A DNA stretch of 64,000 nt from Neodiprion pinetum (taxonomy: Eukaryota > Arthropoda > Insecta > Hymenoptera > Diprionidae): assembly GCF_021155775.2 (NCBI RefSeq), contig NC_060236.1, forward strand, positions 27,480,238-27,544,237. Reading direction: 5' to 3'. Under the pieces are notes generated by a model, which saw only the letters and a program-made list of their open reading frames with translations, did no database searches and was not told the origin of the DNA. A program made the translations under genes and the position numbers. Positions 26,668 through 38,615 of the stretch are shown here, in pieces; position 1 is the stretch's first letter, and every line of letters starts with the position of its first letter.

Positions 26668-29600
26668 GGAATATTCACTCCGTCATGCAAGTTGCGCAGT
26701 TTTTATTATAAGGTAATTTAGAGAGAATCGTTGAAATATCAGTTTTTCAACATTTTCTCACCCTTTCAAAACCAGAACTGCGAATATAAGGCAAAGGAAG
26801 AGAAAGAAGCGAAGCAAAAAACGATCGTCATCGGATTTGATTTACCCACAAAATTTGGGGGAGAAGGCGTTTGAAATTTTTTTTTTAATAAACTTCAAAC
26901 GATTCTCTTGCCCGCAACGAGGAACAATTCAATAGAAAGAAAAACGATTCGATATTTATTATACCCTGAAAGAAATTTCATTTCGTTGTATTTTCTGTAG
27001 AAAATTGTAATGGAATGCGAATATCGAAACACCAGTTGTGTTGAACAATATTGTTAAATTCGTTAAAAAATCTGTCACCGTTAATCTCACAATTTGCACG
27101 ATGAATCTGTTCATTGATAGTTGTCTGTTTTATTATAATAACACGTTTCTTGTTCCGTAAAAAATAATACCTTACAATACCGAATCACTGTATCGTTAAA
27201 AGTGAATGTAAATTGTAAAAATGAAATACAAATATACAAGCAAGTGGTTGGAACAGCGCCTTGCAGATTTCCTGGTTCCAGGAACAAGAGCTTTACTGCA
27301 GTGAGAATTTCGGTTGCCAGGTAATAATTACGGAAAAGTGGAACGTCTTAAGAACTATGCGCCAGCAGCTTTCCCCCAACGTCCAGCGTCCGGATAGTTA
27401 AGCAAAATCGTTAATGCGTCTACGATTATCCGGTAAAGGTACTTATTCTAAGACAACGCCTGTCCTGAAGGGATTGCCAGTTCCGCTGCTTAGTCCTACC
27501 TGCCCACGGATTGTCCTTCTCATTTAAATTCCCACCCTTGTAACGCAGATCGCAAACCCACGAACAAAAATTAAGAAGATCACGTTTACCAGGATTTACA
27601 GCTAAACTTTGCGTTCAATCGGTACGGTCTGGTTAGAAGAAAATTCGAAGCGCAAAATAACACAAGTAGAAAAAATTGGATCTCCGTCGAAGGGGCAAAT
27701 AAAATATCTGCGTCACAGATCTCTAAGCACTGAAACACGCTCTTGAAATATTTGGAGTGGAAAATTCTCGCCAAACGTAGAGTGAGCTGCGTATGCGTTT
27801 TTTTTGCATAAAACACACATGATCGACGCATCGTGTTGAACATAAATTGTTTCCCTTTGCGAATGAACCGCTGTGCCGAATAACGTTGGACAGATTATAT
27901 ATTTGAGAAGCAACAGATATTGACTACGTGCAAGTATTCTTTATTCAGTATCTATTATGTGCCATGTTCATTGAGACTTATAAAGTAAAGGAGTCCAATC
28001 TCTGTTGGAAAGCATACGGAAAATTCGTCGTAAAAAATTTTAAGCTTACTGGTTACAGATTACATCGAAAGCAGCGCTGTCGTTGTAACGTTGGCAAGAA
28101 TTGACTATATATATACGTAAACATCGATCGTAACCAAAATGAAATTATATTCTATAAAAATGAAACGAAAACTAAATTGAAAAGAAAATTATTCGTAATA
28201 ATTTCATTTAACCATTCGTCTTTTCGAGAAAACAAACAACTATATGACATTTCAATTTATTCGTACATTCTTTTCTAACAAACTTACTTTTTTACCACTA
28301 ACTGCACTTGCCGCGTGTCGTATAATATTTTTTAATCCATTCTTTTATTCTCTGCTTAATAGTATGCAATTTTATACATTTGAATACCTTAAATTTCTCT
28401 CCCTTCTCCAGCCAGCAAATTGAAAACCTTTATTGCGATATACTTATAATTTTTCGCCTCAACGCAACGGTTAGGTTGCATATATTAGGTATTGGCAGGG
28501 ATTTATTTCTGTTGATCCTATCACTCTTACCACAGTTATTTCTTAGAAAGTGGTATTAATGCATAATTGGATCCAGTGTATAATTTTGATTTATTGTTGT
28601 AAACGACGTAGACGACCTCTGGGAATTATGATATTCAGTATTCTAGGCTGAGTATTTTTTGACGGATGTAATACGCTGTCATAACCACACAAAATTATAA
28701 AAAATTTTTAGCGGAGCTGGCTATGTATTAAAAATATTTATAAAAAAGAAAACAAGCTTCGATAAATTACCATCCGACCTTATGCCGCAGTCTTATATAT
28801 AACTCCAACATGCCAGAAATTGCATTCTAATGAAAACTGTGATGATTATGGTGACGTTGAAGCCTTTTGTCTGTGAAATAGATGCATAATCATATGAATA
28901 CGTATATCTGTCTCTGTCTACTCTCATCACCACTCGTTGGATCTTTGCGATATCAGCGCCATTCGGCGTCAGCCAGCCTTGTTGTACGAATTTTCGATGC
29001 CGTATCAAAGGTAAGAAATTTGGACTCCTTTGCTCTAGTCTCCATGGCTATGTTAGCGATAAAAACAATTTAACTATGTAATTGTTTTCCAAAAGTGAGG
29101 TTATTAAATTTCAAATTCACGAAGAATTTAATAAATTAAGTGCAAACTTTTGTCTTAGAATTTAGTAGTGTTACTTGATATTCTTCTTGGAAGTTTCTTT
29201 GGCTCTATATCGGAATTCCGTGGTCGGATTTTCACGTTTCTGGGTCACTTTCAAGATAAGATCAGTCTTAAAGTAGCCTCAAAGTTTGAGCTCAGTCGGT
29301 TCAACGGTTAACGAAAAATCATTGTCTGAATTTTAAAAGGAGAGGCTCAAATTTCAGCAGTTTCTTCTTTTTTTTTTTTTTTTGCAACGTTACTACTCAA
29401 GAGTTACCCTCTACCGAAAATCGTCAACGTGAAGTAGAAAACATGGTTTTTACGATATTTTATCGGTGAATTCAAACGCTCGTAATGCTAAGACAAGATG
29501 GCCGCTGGTAGACTCACTTGGAATTTAGTTTGAGCTCCAGGATTATTTCTGTCGGTCGTTCGCAGTCAACTGTCATTTTTTGCCAAACAAGATGATGGCT

Positions 29601-32600
29601 AGACTTACTGGAGCCTTACTTGACCTTCGATTAATTCCAAACAACTGAGAATTCATTCCTCAAAATTTGCTCGTCCAAGCGACCCGTGTCACGTAGGCGG
29701 CTGAGAAACATCGCTTAGGTTATTACCGTTAGTCAGGATCGTAGATTAATCCGCATTTCTTATACCCTACAACTGTATATTCTAAGACAATTGAAATATT
29801 CACTGCTTTGAAAATTACACCGGATAATGTTAAATCAACTCTATTATGGGATGATATGCTGGAATGATGCGTAAGTATATAAGCAGATAAGCTGACTGCC
29901 TTTCGAGTTAAGCTTCCGTCCGATTTTCGAAAGACTGTAATAAAGTGTCCTGAAAATTCTGCTTCCGGTTCGCGAAGGTTTCTGCCTATAACAATAAAAT
30001 CCACATCACACCAGGGAAATTCCCAAGCCATGAAAAAATTTCATAAGCACCTGACCGCGGGCAAACTCCACGAACATTGTCCCAAATTCGAAATAAGAAC
30101 ACGACTTGACGTCACGGTGCAGAATTTGAAAAAAAATCGTTAATCCAATTCCAAGCCTATACATATGTATGAAGCATCAATGTATATCACGCGTATCATT
30201 TATCGTGGATAAATGACTGGAATTAAGTTGGCAAAGGAGGAGATTATAATACGGGAATCCTCGCAGGGCGAAGAGGGATCTGAAGTTGGCGCGGGAGGAC
30301 GGAAAAGGTGGGGAGATCGAACGGGGACAAAGAAGGTGGGTAGATACAGTTCACAATAGATTCAGCGAACCAAATCAAAGATCAAACGGACCGAAGTGCG
30401 CATTCAACGCCCATAATTGACTGCCATGTTGGAATGCCACTTCGAACTTTGGAAATATTTCAAAAGCTGTAAGTGTATACGTCTACATATACGTCTGCGT
30501 GCGAAATACACGGATACACTTATACGTGGCCCGGTTGTGTCGGTTACAATACAATCGTATTCAGCGCGAGGAGGTTATACCTTTATTGTAATTTTCGCGA
30601 GGGTGACCCCGACGATAACAAAGCATCGCACCTATCTCCTCGGGGTGTGCAAATCGTGTGCTTCGTACCGGGTACGCGAATAATGGCTACCATAGCTACA
30701 GTCTCATTCCTGAGAATTTTCGACTCCGAGACTTGCTCGGAGAAACCGAAATCCTGTTTTTGCAAATTTAACACCCTTGAAGGTTCTAAATGTCAATCTT
30801 TGCCTACCAATGGCTCTCGATGCGCTCTCAGACCCCAGTTTTGAGCCCAGTATTCGATCTCACAATTATTTGTTATCGGGGGTTTTCAGTGAAACTGGTC
30901 AATCAAAGCTCGCAGACAGTCAACTGTGGCTACATTCCGCATTATCACTTATTCAAAATGTAGCTACGCTTGCTTTGTTACTGTCGTTGTACGGCAGATT
31001 TCACATAAAACTAGGTATCGGCGTTTTGGGTATGAGGTTGTGGCCATTGCAACATTCTTGGCCAACTTTGTAAAATGTTTTACTTGTTCGCGGTAATGTA
31101 AATTCATCCAGCTGCATTCGTTATGAAAACATGCCTTTCGTATGATACTAACTTAAACTTGTTGAAAATAAATTTTAACAAAAGTAATGTCGGCAATAAT
31201 CAAAGCTAATTGAAAAGTTTTATACCATTTGTGGCCATGTCCTCGTTTTACGTGGCCACAAATGGATCAATGGATTTGGCCACAGACTTTACTAAGGTGG
31301 CTAAAAGGGGTGCATATACGCTTCTCATTGGACCTCAGAAATAATTTTCTGTAATATTGTAAGGATGAAATGACGGTCCTTAGTTAAGGGTGCGAATAAA
31401 ATTTGGGGGGTTCCGAGTCTCGGCGCTCCTCGCTTTAATCAGCATCTGTTTTCGCTGAAAATCAAGAGATACTCATTTCATTCACCCTCGGCACTTGAGG
31501 CGAGGTAACATCGGGAACTTCGCCGAGCAGTGAAAGAACTCTCAATCCTTTGTGTATAATATTTATACATCTCTTTCAGATGAGAATTTAACTCGCAAAA
31601 AAAAAAAAAAAATCACCCAACTGTAACGGAGAGGATTAAAATTTATAAACTTTTTTACACGTTATTGCAGAAAATGTCTCTAAATGAAAACCAGATTGCT
31701 AAACAGTGACGAGAATCTATTTTCATCAAGAAATCCGTTCGACGGATCAAATCTTGCTGCAAATCGAATGTGTCACGCGAGGACGAAAAAACTTTCGCAC
31801 GGTAATATCGGCACGTAAACTGTGACGTGTATGATAATTATACTCGAATAATTATTATCGCCTTGTTTACTTTTTCGGTAATTTACCAGCACTGGGATTA
31901 TCGACGTTAAAATTTTGTTGACAATTTCCGAAAACGATATAAAACAAGCGGAACATATGAGATCGTTATTATCGGCAACAATTCGGTACATCCACACATG
32001 CACGTGCGTAATTACGATTTTTCATTGCATCCAATCCGCTTGATTCGGATTTGTACCGCACATCCTTCGCGGATTAATTTCCACGTATCCACGCCGTGTC
32101 AAACACGCCCAGTGTACGTACACGAATGAATTTATACACTCGTCGGGGGTTGAAATTACGGATAATATTTACGCCCCTCAATTCCCGCCGCTCGAAAACC
32201 ACCCTGCATATCATGCACTCACTTGGATGTTTATATTTATTGTCAGATAGGGGCAGAATAGACGGAGACGAAGAGCTGCTGAGCTGCCGCTGAATTCGCG
32301 AGGAACAACCGCGGGTATTAGAATCGTTGTTATTGAGCCTTCGGGCGGCGCTTCGTGTCCCTCGGTGACTGTAGCCGTCCGTTGCGTGTCTCTCAGCTAG
32401 CTGGATAGATCTGTAGGTGCAGGGATTGTATACCATCCCCTGTTCTGCTTGCTGCATCGTTCGGGCCAGAAACCTTTTCCAAAGGTTATTTGAGTGCGGA
32501 TGAAAAAGAAAAACAGGACGACGTAAAGAACGAACACAAGGCTACAGACGCTTTCATTATTACTGCAGGGTCGTTTTCGAAGCACAGGGAATAAGTATCT

Positions 32601-33533
32601 TAATACGAAAAGTTACAGGGAGTGATTAAATTATAACTTGAGAGAAGAATTTTCACTATGTTTGAAGAATGATGACAAGTGCAGTTCGATGTATGTAATA
32701 TTCTGACAACTTTTTTTTACAATTTTATTGCTCGTCGATATACGTTATACACGACAATCGTGACTAAACTTTATTTCGTCTATGAAACCCTGCGAGGATT
32801 ATCCGCGGTGGAAAAAGTTCGACAGCTTTAGTCGAAACCGGAAACTCAAGCTGACGATGAGTATTAGCGTAATTCGTATGGGGCGAGGCTCGGAAAGCAG
32901 ATAGACCAGCGAATTAAATAATACGAACATCGAATTTCGAAAGATGCGAAAATATATATCACAGTGATATAAAACGTGAAAATGTAGAAATATGAAGTAA
33001 ACTAACCCAGAATGTATCTAAAATCCGTAGAATTCTACCATTATTCTACGTTTTGACTATCTATATTTCTTATTCATTCTGAAATGTGACGTTTCTATAT
33101 TTTCGCTCTCTATTATAAACTTTAAACTTTTTAAATGTATTACTTTTCCATGCATCGCCTTTCTACTACCAAATCCTTATACAATATACATTAGTAATGG
33201 TAAAAAAAAAAATTCTTCGTTTTTTTTGGCCCAGTCTAATATACATAAAGATTTTTGATTCTCTGAAAATTCGATATTTTCACCCTTCTAATCATCTAAC
33301 CATTTCACTTTCAGAGCCCCGCCATGAAACATTCGTAAAAAATAAAAGAAAAAACGAAAACAGGTAACTGCTAATTCATGGTAACCTAACCCATCCCAAC
33401 CAAAACATGAGACTTTCGGTTTGACAATTATAAAGGTAATGAAAAGCTAGATGTTAGTGGTTGACGCGGATTGCATCTAACGAGGGATTGGGCCGCGTCC
33501 TCGTCATTCGCGTGTACCCAGGGCAAAGAGAAC

Positions 33534-33535
<2 letters not shown>

Positions 33536-33592
<57 letters not shown>
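33536..33592. repeat. (GA)n microsatellite
   Basis: About 57 bp of pure GA. Confidence 0.97.
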
Positions 33593-33594
<2 letters not shown>

Positions 33595-33729
33595 GGTTGG
33601 TAGCGAAAGTCGGAGGGACGAAGGACATACAGACAAACGGCCGCGGGCTAAGCGACGCTACCAGATGAGATTTTATTAACTTTTGTAGGAGGGGGTCAAG
33701 CCTTGGGGCCGAAGAGGGGCGGAGGGGCT

Positions 33730-33747
33730 GGGGGGGGGGGGGGGGGG
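33730..33747. repeat. Poly-G tract
   Basis: A run of about 17-18 G in a G-rich neighbourhood. Similar runs occur at 11968-11988 (one A) and 24880-24893. Confidence 0.93.
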
Positions 33748-34318
33748 AAGAGAGACGGAGCGTGAATCAGCGGCCGCCTGCAGCCACCCGCCGCCCGCCC
33801 ACCAGTCGACGAAAACCCGAGCCAAACGGCCAAATAAAGAGCTGGCAATTATTGTGTTTGCCGACGGTTTATTTCTCGGCATTTCACGACAACCGCGAAA
33901 GCCGTTGCATAAAGATTCAAGAGAATCGTACCGTTTTCATCGTTTGTACCTCATTTGCCCAGTTACGTCGTATACGAATATGAGAACGGGTTTTGTTCAA
34001 CTTACGGCAATTCGAAAGCGTTGATACTGTTCGATATTTGAAACGCTGACGGCGATTAGCGCCTAGCTTCACGCCACTTCGGCATGAACTGAACCTAACC
34101 TAAAAAAAAACGGCTTGCCGCAACCGACGCGCCAAAACGGCTACGAAGAGCTGGTGAACCGTATACGTTGCGACGAAGAGCATGTGCGCCAGGTTTTGCG
34201 CTGTAATGAAATACATAAAAGCATTTCGAAGTCAATTAGACCCATTGGCTTTGATCCGTGTAACACGGCTGGAGGGAGAGGCGGGAGGGCGCCACCCTCG
34301 TCGCACCGACGCACGTGC

Positions 34319-34369
34319 CTCCCCCCCCCCCCCTCACCTCTTCGCCCTCTCTCTCTCTCTCTCTCTCTC
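34319..34369. repeat. Poly-C followed by (CT)n tract
   Basis: C run at 34319-34333 and pure CT from 34346. Confidence 0.9.
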
Positions 34370-35984
34370 CCCGCTAGCCGGCATCCCCACCCGGGGATCA
34401 AGGCCCCCACCCCCCAATCCTGGAGCGACGAGACCGATTCAATAGGCGCTCCAAATGACGCCGAGATAACCGCTCACTTATATCAATTCAGCGGCGCTCG
34501 CCACCCTCTTCCTATTCCCCTTCACCTTCCCCTTTCCTCTGGAGCGTCGATGGTGTGGCGGGTCCTTTTTCACCGCTGTCGACGAGCATCGACGTGCGAT
34601 TGATACGAACGCGCGTGCCTCACAACTCGACGTATACACGTATCATCTACCTCTGAACGCTATGAAGAGTGGAAGAGTCAACTACGCGAACGCCGGTTCG
34701 GTTTTGTATACCAGATAACGAAATTGACTTGATTCTAGGGAACGTTTTTTAGGTACCTACAGGAGATTGTAAGGTGATCTCGAAATTGACGATTTGTCGC
34801 AGGCTCAGGAACGAATTATTCGATTGTAGATTTTTTTTAATTCGAGCGGGTTGTTTTTCATCCTGCGAATTCGTAGGCCATGTTTGACGCAGTTTTGGAT
34901 GACGAGAAACTACGATTTGGGATTTGATAATGTGTACTTTGGAATTTAGCCACGATAAATGACGAAGTTCGCAAGCATATTTGATTATTGTCATAAATTA
35001 TGCAATTATTAGTATGTAAATGGGGCTAAGTGATTGGCACTTGTCAGACGAAACAATTATTAGAATATCATCGAATTCAGTTACCTCTTACAATTTTTCA
35101 GAGCATATAGTATTTTCGATGAGTTTCACAAGTTCTATAACTTAGGCAATCCTTATTGTCAGTATATTTTCCATTTTTTGGAACCGAAAAGTTTTTACCG
35201 TAAAATCAATTTCACGTGTCTTATCCTACTATTTGGTACCACAGAAACCTAGACAAGCTACTTATAAAAGCATTCACCACACCTACGGGGTTCAAACACT
35301 GCAAGCGGCTTGCATATAGGCATAAAGAACTGCACATGGACCATAGCCGACGATCCAGGCGAAATTTTTCACTAATTGCATATTGTGCCAATTTAATATT
35401 TCAAGCACAACGTGTTTACTCAAACGATTAATGGGGCCAGCATGAATCGGCCCGAAAGGTTTTGTAACGGTAAAATTTGACACGTGGAGTTAATCCTTCA
35501 GACTAATGTCTTTTGATTTCAGGTTAACAGTTATTCCAACTGATTGAATTCCGGTCAGGATAAGAATAAAATTTTTTTTTCCTGAATATTGAATGAAGCG
35601 ATATTTGGTAGGGATTTCAGTGAATCGGACGCGTTATAATTATCATGTTATCCCGTATTTCCCGTCATCGCCCCTTGCGGATAGCTATGAGTGCGATTGA
35701 CTTTCTATAAAGGTTTTCGAGGGTGGAGAAACACATGGTCCAACGCTGAGTACCTGATACGGGGCTAAGGTTCCACCAGCAATAACAATTCAAGGAAATG
35801 TTTTAACCATCCAGGACACAACTCGGTACAAATCATTTCACACGGTAAAGTTTATAGGGGCCTACCTACCTACAGTCTTAAACTCAGGTATTGTCCAAAT
35901 ATCTGAAACCCAACCCGATGTTTGGCGAGGTAGTCGAGTAGGGTAATTTTTCTCTGAAGTGATAATACTGATTGTTGAAAATTA

Positions 35985-36420
35985 ATGACTGCTTGCGGAA
36001 GTACTTATTCATCGGAACAGGGAGCGATTACCACACCTGGATATCCAAGCAATTACCCCCGAAACGTGGAGTGTGTTCGGAACCTTCAAACATCACCGGG
36101 GACCTCGATAAGCTTGATATTCAGGCACTTTGATGTGACTGAAAGTGAGAACTGTAATTTGGATTACTCGAGGTACGGGTAGTGAATGGGGCTGGAAGAC
36201 TACTCGATGTGTATTGCAGCAAAACGCAAGCACGATAATTTCGCAGAAAACTCTTTCACTCTGATTATTCACAATGATTACTGATTGCAGTTGGAAAACG
36301 GCCACGCAGTCTCGTCCCCTCTCCTCGGTGATGGCAAATATTGCGGTAGCACACTTCCAGCTCAGAGTTTGCAATCAACTGGGAATTTACCTTTCCACCT
36401 TTACAAAAATTTCAAATTTG
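35985..36420 (+). pseudogene. CUB-domain fragment, apparently broken
   Basis: 35985-36172 reads CGSTYSSEQGAITTPGYPSN, then YPRNVEC, ISLIFRHFDV and ENCNLDY, the first half of a CUB domain (extracellular protein-binding module). 36291-36420, after a plausible TTGCAG acceptor, reads LENGHAVSSPLLGDGKYCGS then LPAQSLQSTGN, the matching second half. Joining GAG|GTACGG to this acceptor puts the second half out of frame. The usual Trp after the second Cys is Arg. No acceptor is seen before the first half, where an in-frame TGA stands three codons upstream. No signal peptide or further CUB repeats are found. It is either a decayed copy or exons of a gene whose joins I cannot resolve. Confidence 0.6.
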
Positions 36421-37163
36421 GTATTTCCATGGTTCAAACTGTAAATTGAGATTCGACTCACCTTTGGACGCGAAACGGTCGTCGATTTCACTGCTTATTA
36501 GCTAGGCTTAATTAATCCTTGTGTTTCCTGACAGGACCCCTAAACTCCGTACCATTCCTCGAATTACAAAATATTGACGAAGTATAGGACATCGATAAAT
36601 AACGGAGGTACGGGATGGATTAGTGAGTTCCAAGCACGTCATCATGGTGAGTAACAATGAAAATTTCTATATCATGATTTAGACTTCACTCTCCAACCCT
36701 AAGGCGTGGTTACTTAAAATGTGTTTGTGAATGAATTGCAGAGTAGAAAACCTGCGAGTACGTTGTACGCTCACGCTGAACAGTCCCTGCACATAGAGCA
36801 AGTCTTTGACACTTCGTGCTGATGAAAGCTCAACTAATCGAAGAGGAGCTGATGTACAATGAAGATGATTGAAGACTGCGAATAGATTCTTTAATTTAGA
36901 ACATCGTAGGATCGATTAATGGAAAGCTGCGAACAAATTTTGCGAATTTACGAATGTAACTATCAATGCGTAGATGGCAGTGACTGTGAACTATACATGA
37001 TCGTTTTCTTCAGTGAGATAACGTCGTTGTTGCGTCTGAATATTTTAATACTAGCATTTGTGAAAGCGACAAAAATTAAGATCAATAAATCCGAAAGAAT
37101 AAACCTATCTTTTTTGCCACTTTTGTTGGAGTTGACTGTCCTCGTTTCGAGAGGGAAACTTTG
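36421..37163. other. Spacer between CUB fragment and satellite
   Basis: No recognisable coding sequence. The frame at 36919-37332 runs into the satellite flank and looks like chance. Confidence 0.55.
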
Positions 37164-37984
37164 CGTCTCAGGATCAATTCACAATGATTTGACCCTTTAT
37201 ACACTAATTAGACCCCTAAGAGTACAAAAAGGGTATTTGGTGCGTGGTAAAACTAACAGCGGAGACAATGCGACAAAAATACAGTGGAAATTAATTATCT
37301 TTTATTTTATTCCAATTAACATAAAGTATTAACAATACAATATTATATACGTAGTATCCTGCAGAGGTGCTTTCTATTAGGACGCGAGCCGCGACTTAAA
37401 TACCACTGACTAACTACAATGATAATACCTCACGCAAAATTGTTCATATTCTACTTAACGTGGTGTTGATTGCGCTTGTGTTTTCTATGTATGACACAGA
37501 CAATTATTGTATACAATTCGTTCATTTTTCTACAGTATTCTTTGACGTTTAGTTCAGTACTATTTGAACACTTCTTGAGGTAGTATACACTGACACTTGA
37601 ACACTTGTACTATATTTAGGTCATATTGAATAAACTAGATGTGAAATTTTCTACTTTTGAGTTTTGTGATTTTCCTTGCCTAACTCTTCGAAAATCAAAC
37701 GTAGATTCTGTGTTTTCCAGCCGGTGGTTTTGGTCCATGGCTCGCAGCGACTGCAGTTTCGGCGCAAAAGATTCATCTCGCACGATTACGTCGATACGGC
37801 GCATCAATCGATTTATTCCAGCACTTTTGAAAATCGCGAAAATTTTCGCCAAAAATACAAAGGGGTTGGCCTTACTTTTTTTTCATTTTTCGACCAGAGA
37901 ATTTTTGGTCTCAGATTCGATTTGTATGGCCCTTTCCTGACTAATTTGACCTCCAGGAACACAGAAAACGCATCGAAAAGAGCG
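37164..37984. repeat. Left direct repeat flanking the satellite
   Basis: About 820 bp nearly identical to 49127-49958. It starts in a diverged monomer piece (CGTCTCAGGATCAATTCAC), continues into about 400 bp with no monomer similarity (from about 37260, including TATACGTAGTATCCTGCAG), and ends in a diverged monomer from about 37690 with the shared GCGAAAATTTTCGC dyad. Confidence 0.93.
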
Positions 37985-38615
37985 TGAGACCGACAGGAGA
38001 GAAACTACGGAGGAAAAAGCACCTGCTGAAAAGTGTCAAAAATACAGGTTCTCGTTTTGTGGCTGTAATTTCTGATGCGTTGATCGAAGCGTCCTGGGAC
38101 TGCGCCCAATCGATTTCTCTCGCAAAATTACGTCGGATTAGTGTCAGAAAGAATTTATTCCAGCACTTTTTGAAATCGCGAAAATTTTCGCCGGAAATAC
38201 AAAGGGGTTAAACCTTCCTTTTTTTTTGACCGAAAAATTTTCCGTCTCAGAATTGATTTGTATGACCCTTTCCCGACCAATTGGACCCCCAGGAACTCAG
38301 AAAACGCAGCGAAAAGAGCGTGGGACCAACAGGAGAGAAACTACGGAGGAAAAAGCACCTGCTGAAAAGTGTCAAAAATACAGGTTCTCGTTTTGTGGCT
38401 GTAACTTCTGATGCGTTGATCGCAGCGTCCTGGGACTGCGCCCAATCGATTTCTCTCGCAAAATAACGTCGGATTAGTGTCCGAAAGTATTTATACCATC
38501 ACTTTTCAAAATCGCGAAAATTTTCGCCGAAAATACAAAGGGGTTAACCTTCCTTTTTTTTTGACCGAAAAATTTTCCGTCTCAGAATTGATTTGTATGA
38601 CCCTTTCCCGACCAA

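Larger units (their letters stand above)
26668..35984. other. Gene-poor region upstream of hbn
   Basis: No gene recognised on either strand over about 9.3 kb. Contains the hairpin-like block at 32980-33310, the GA tract, poly-G and poly-C/CT. The 127-codon frame at 32074-32457 (minus) has no motif I recognise. Regulatory DNA for hbn could lie here, but nothing in the sequence proves it. Confidence 0.5.

Noticed and set aside
32074..32457. 127-codon minus-strand frame
   Set aside because: No recognisable domain, low-complexity Ser run, no matching splice partners; cannot be supported as a gene.
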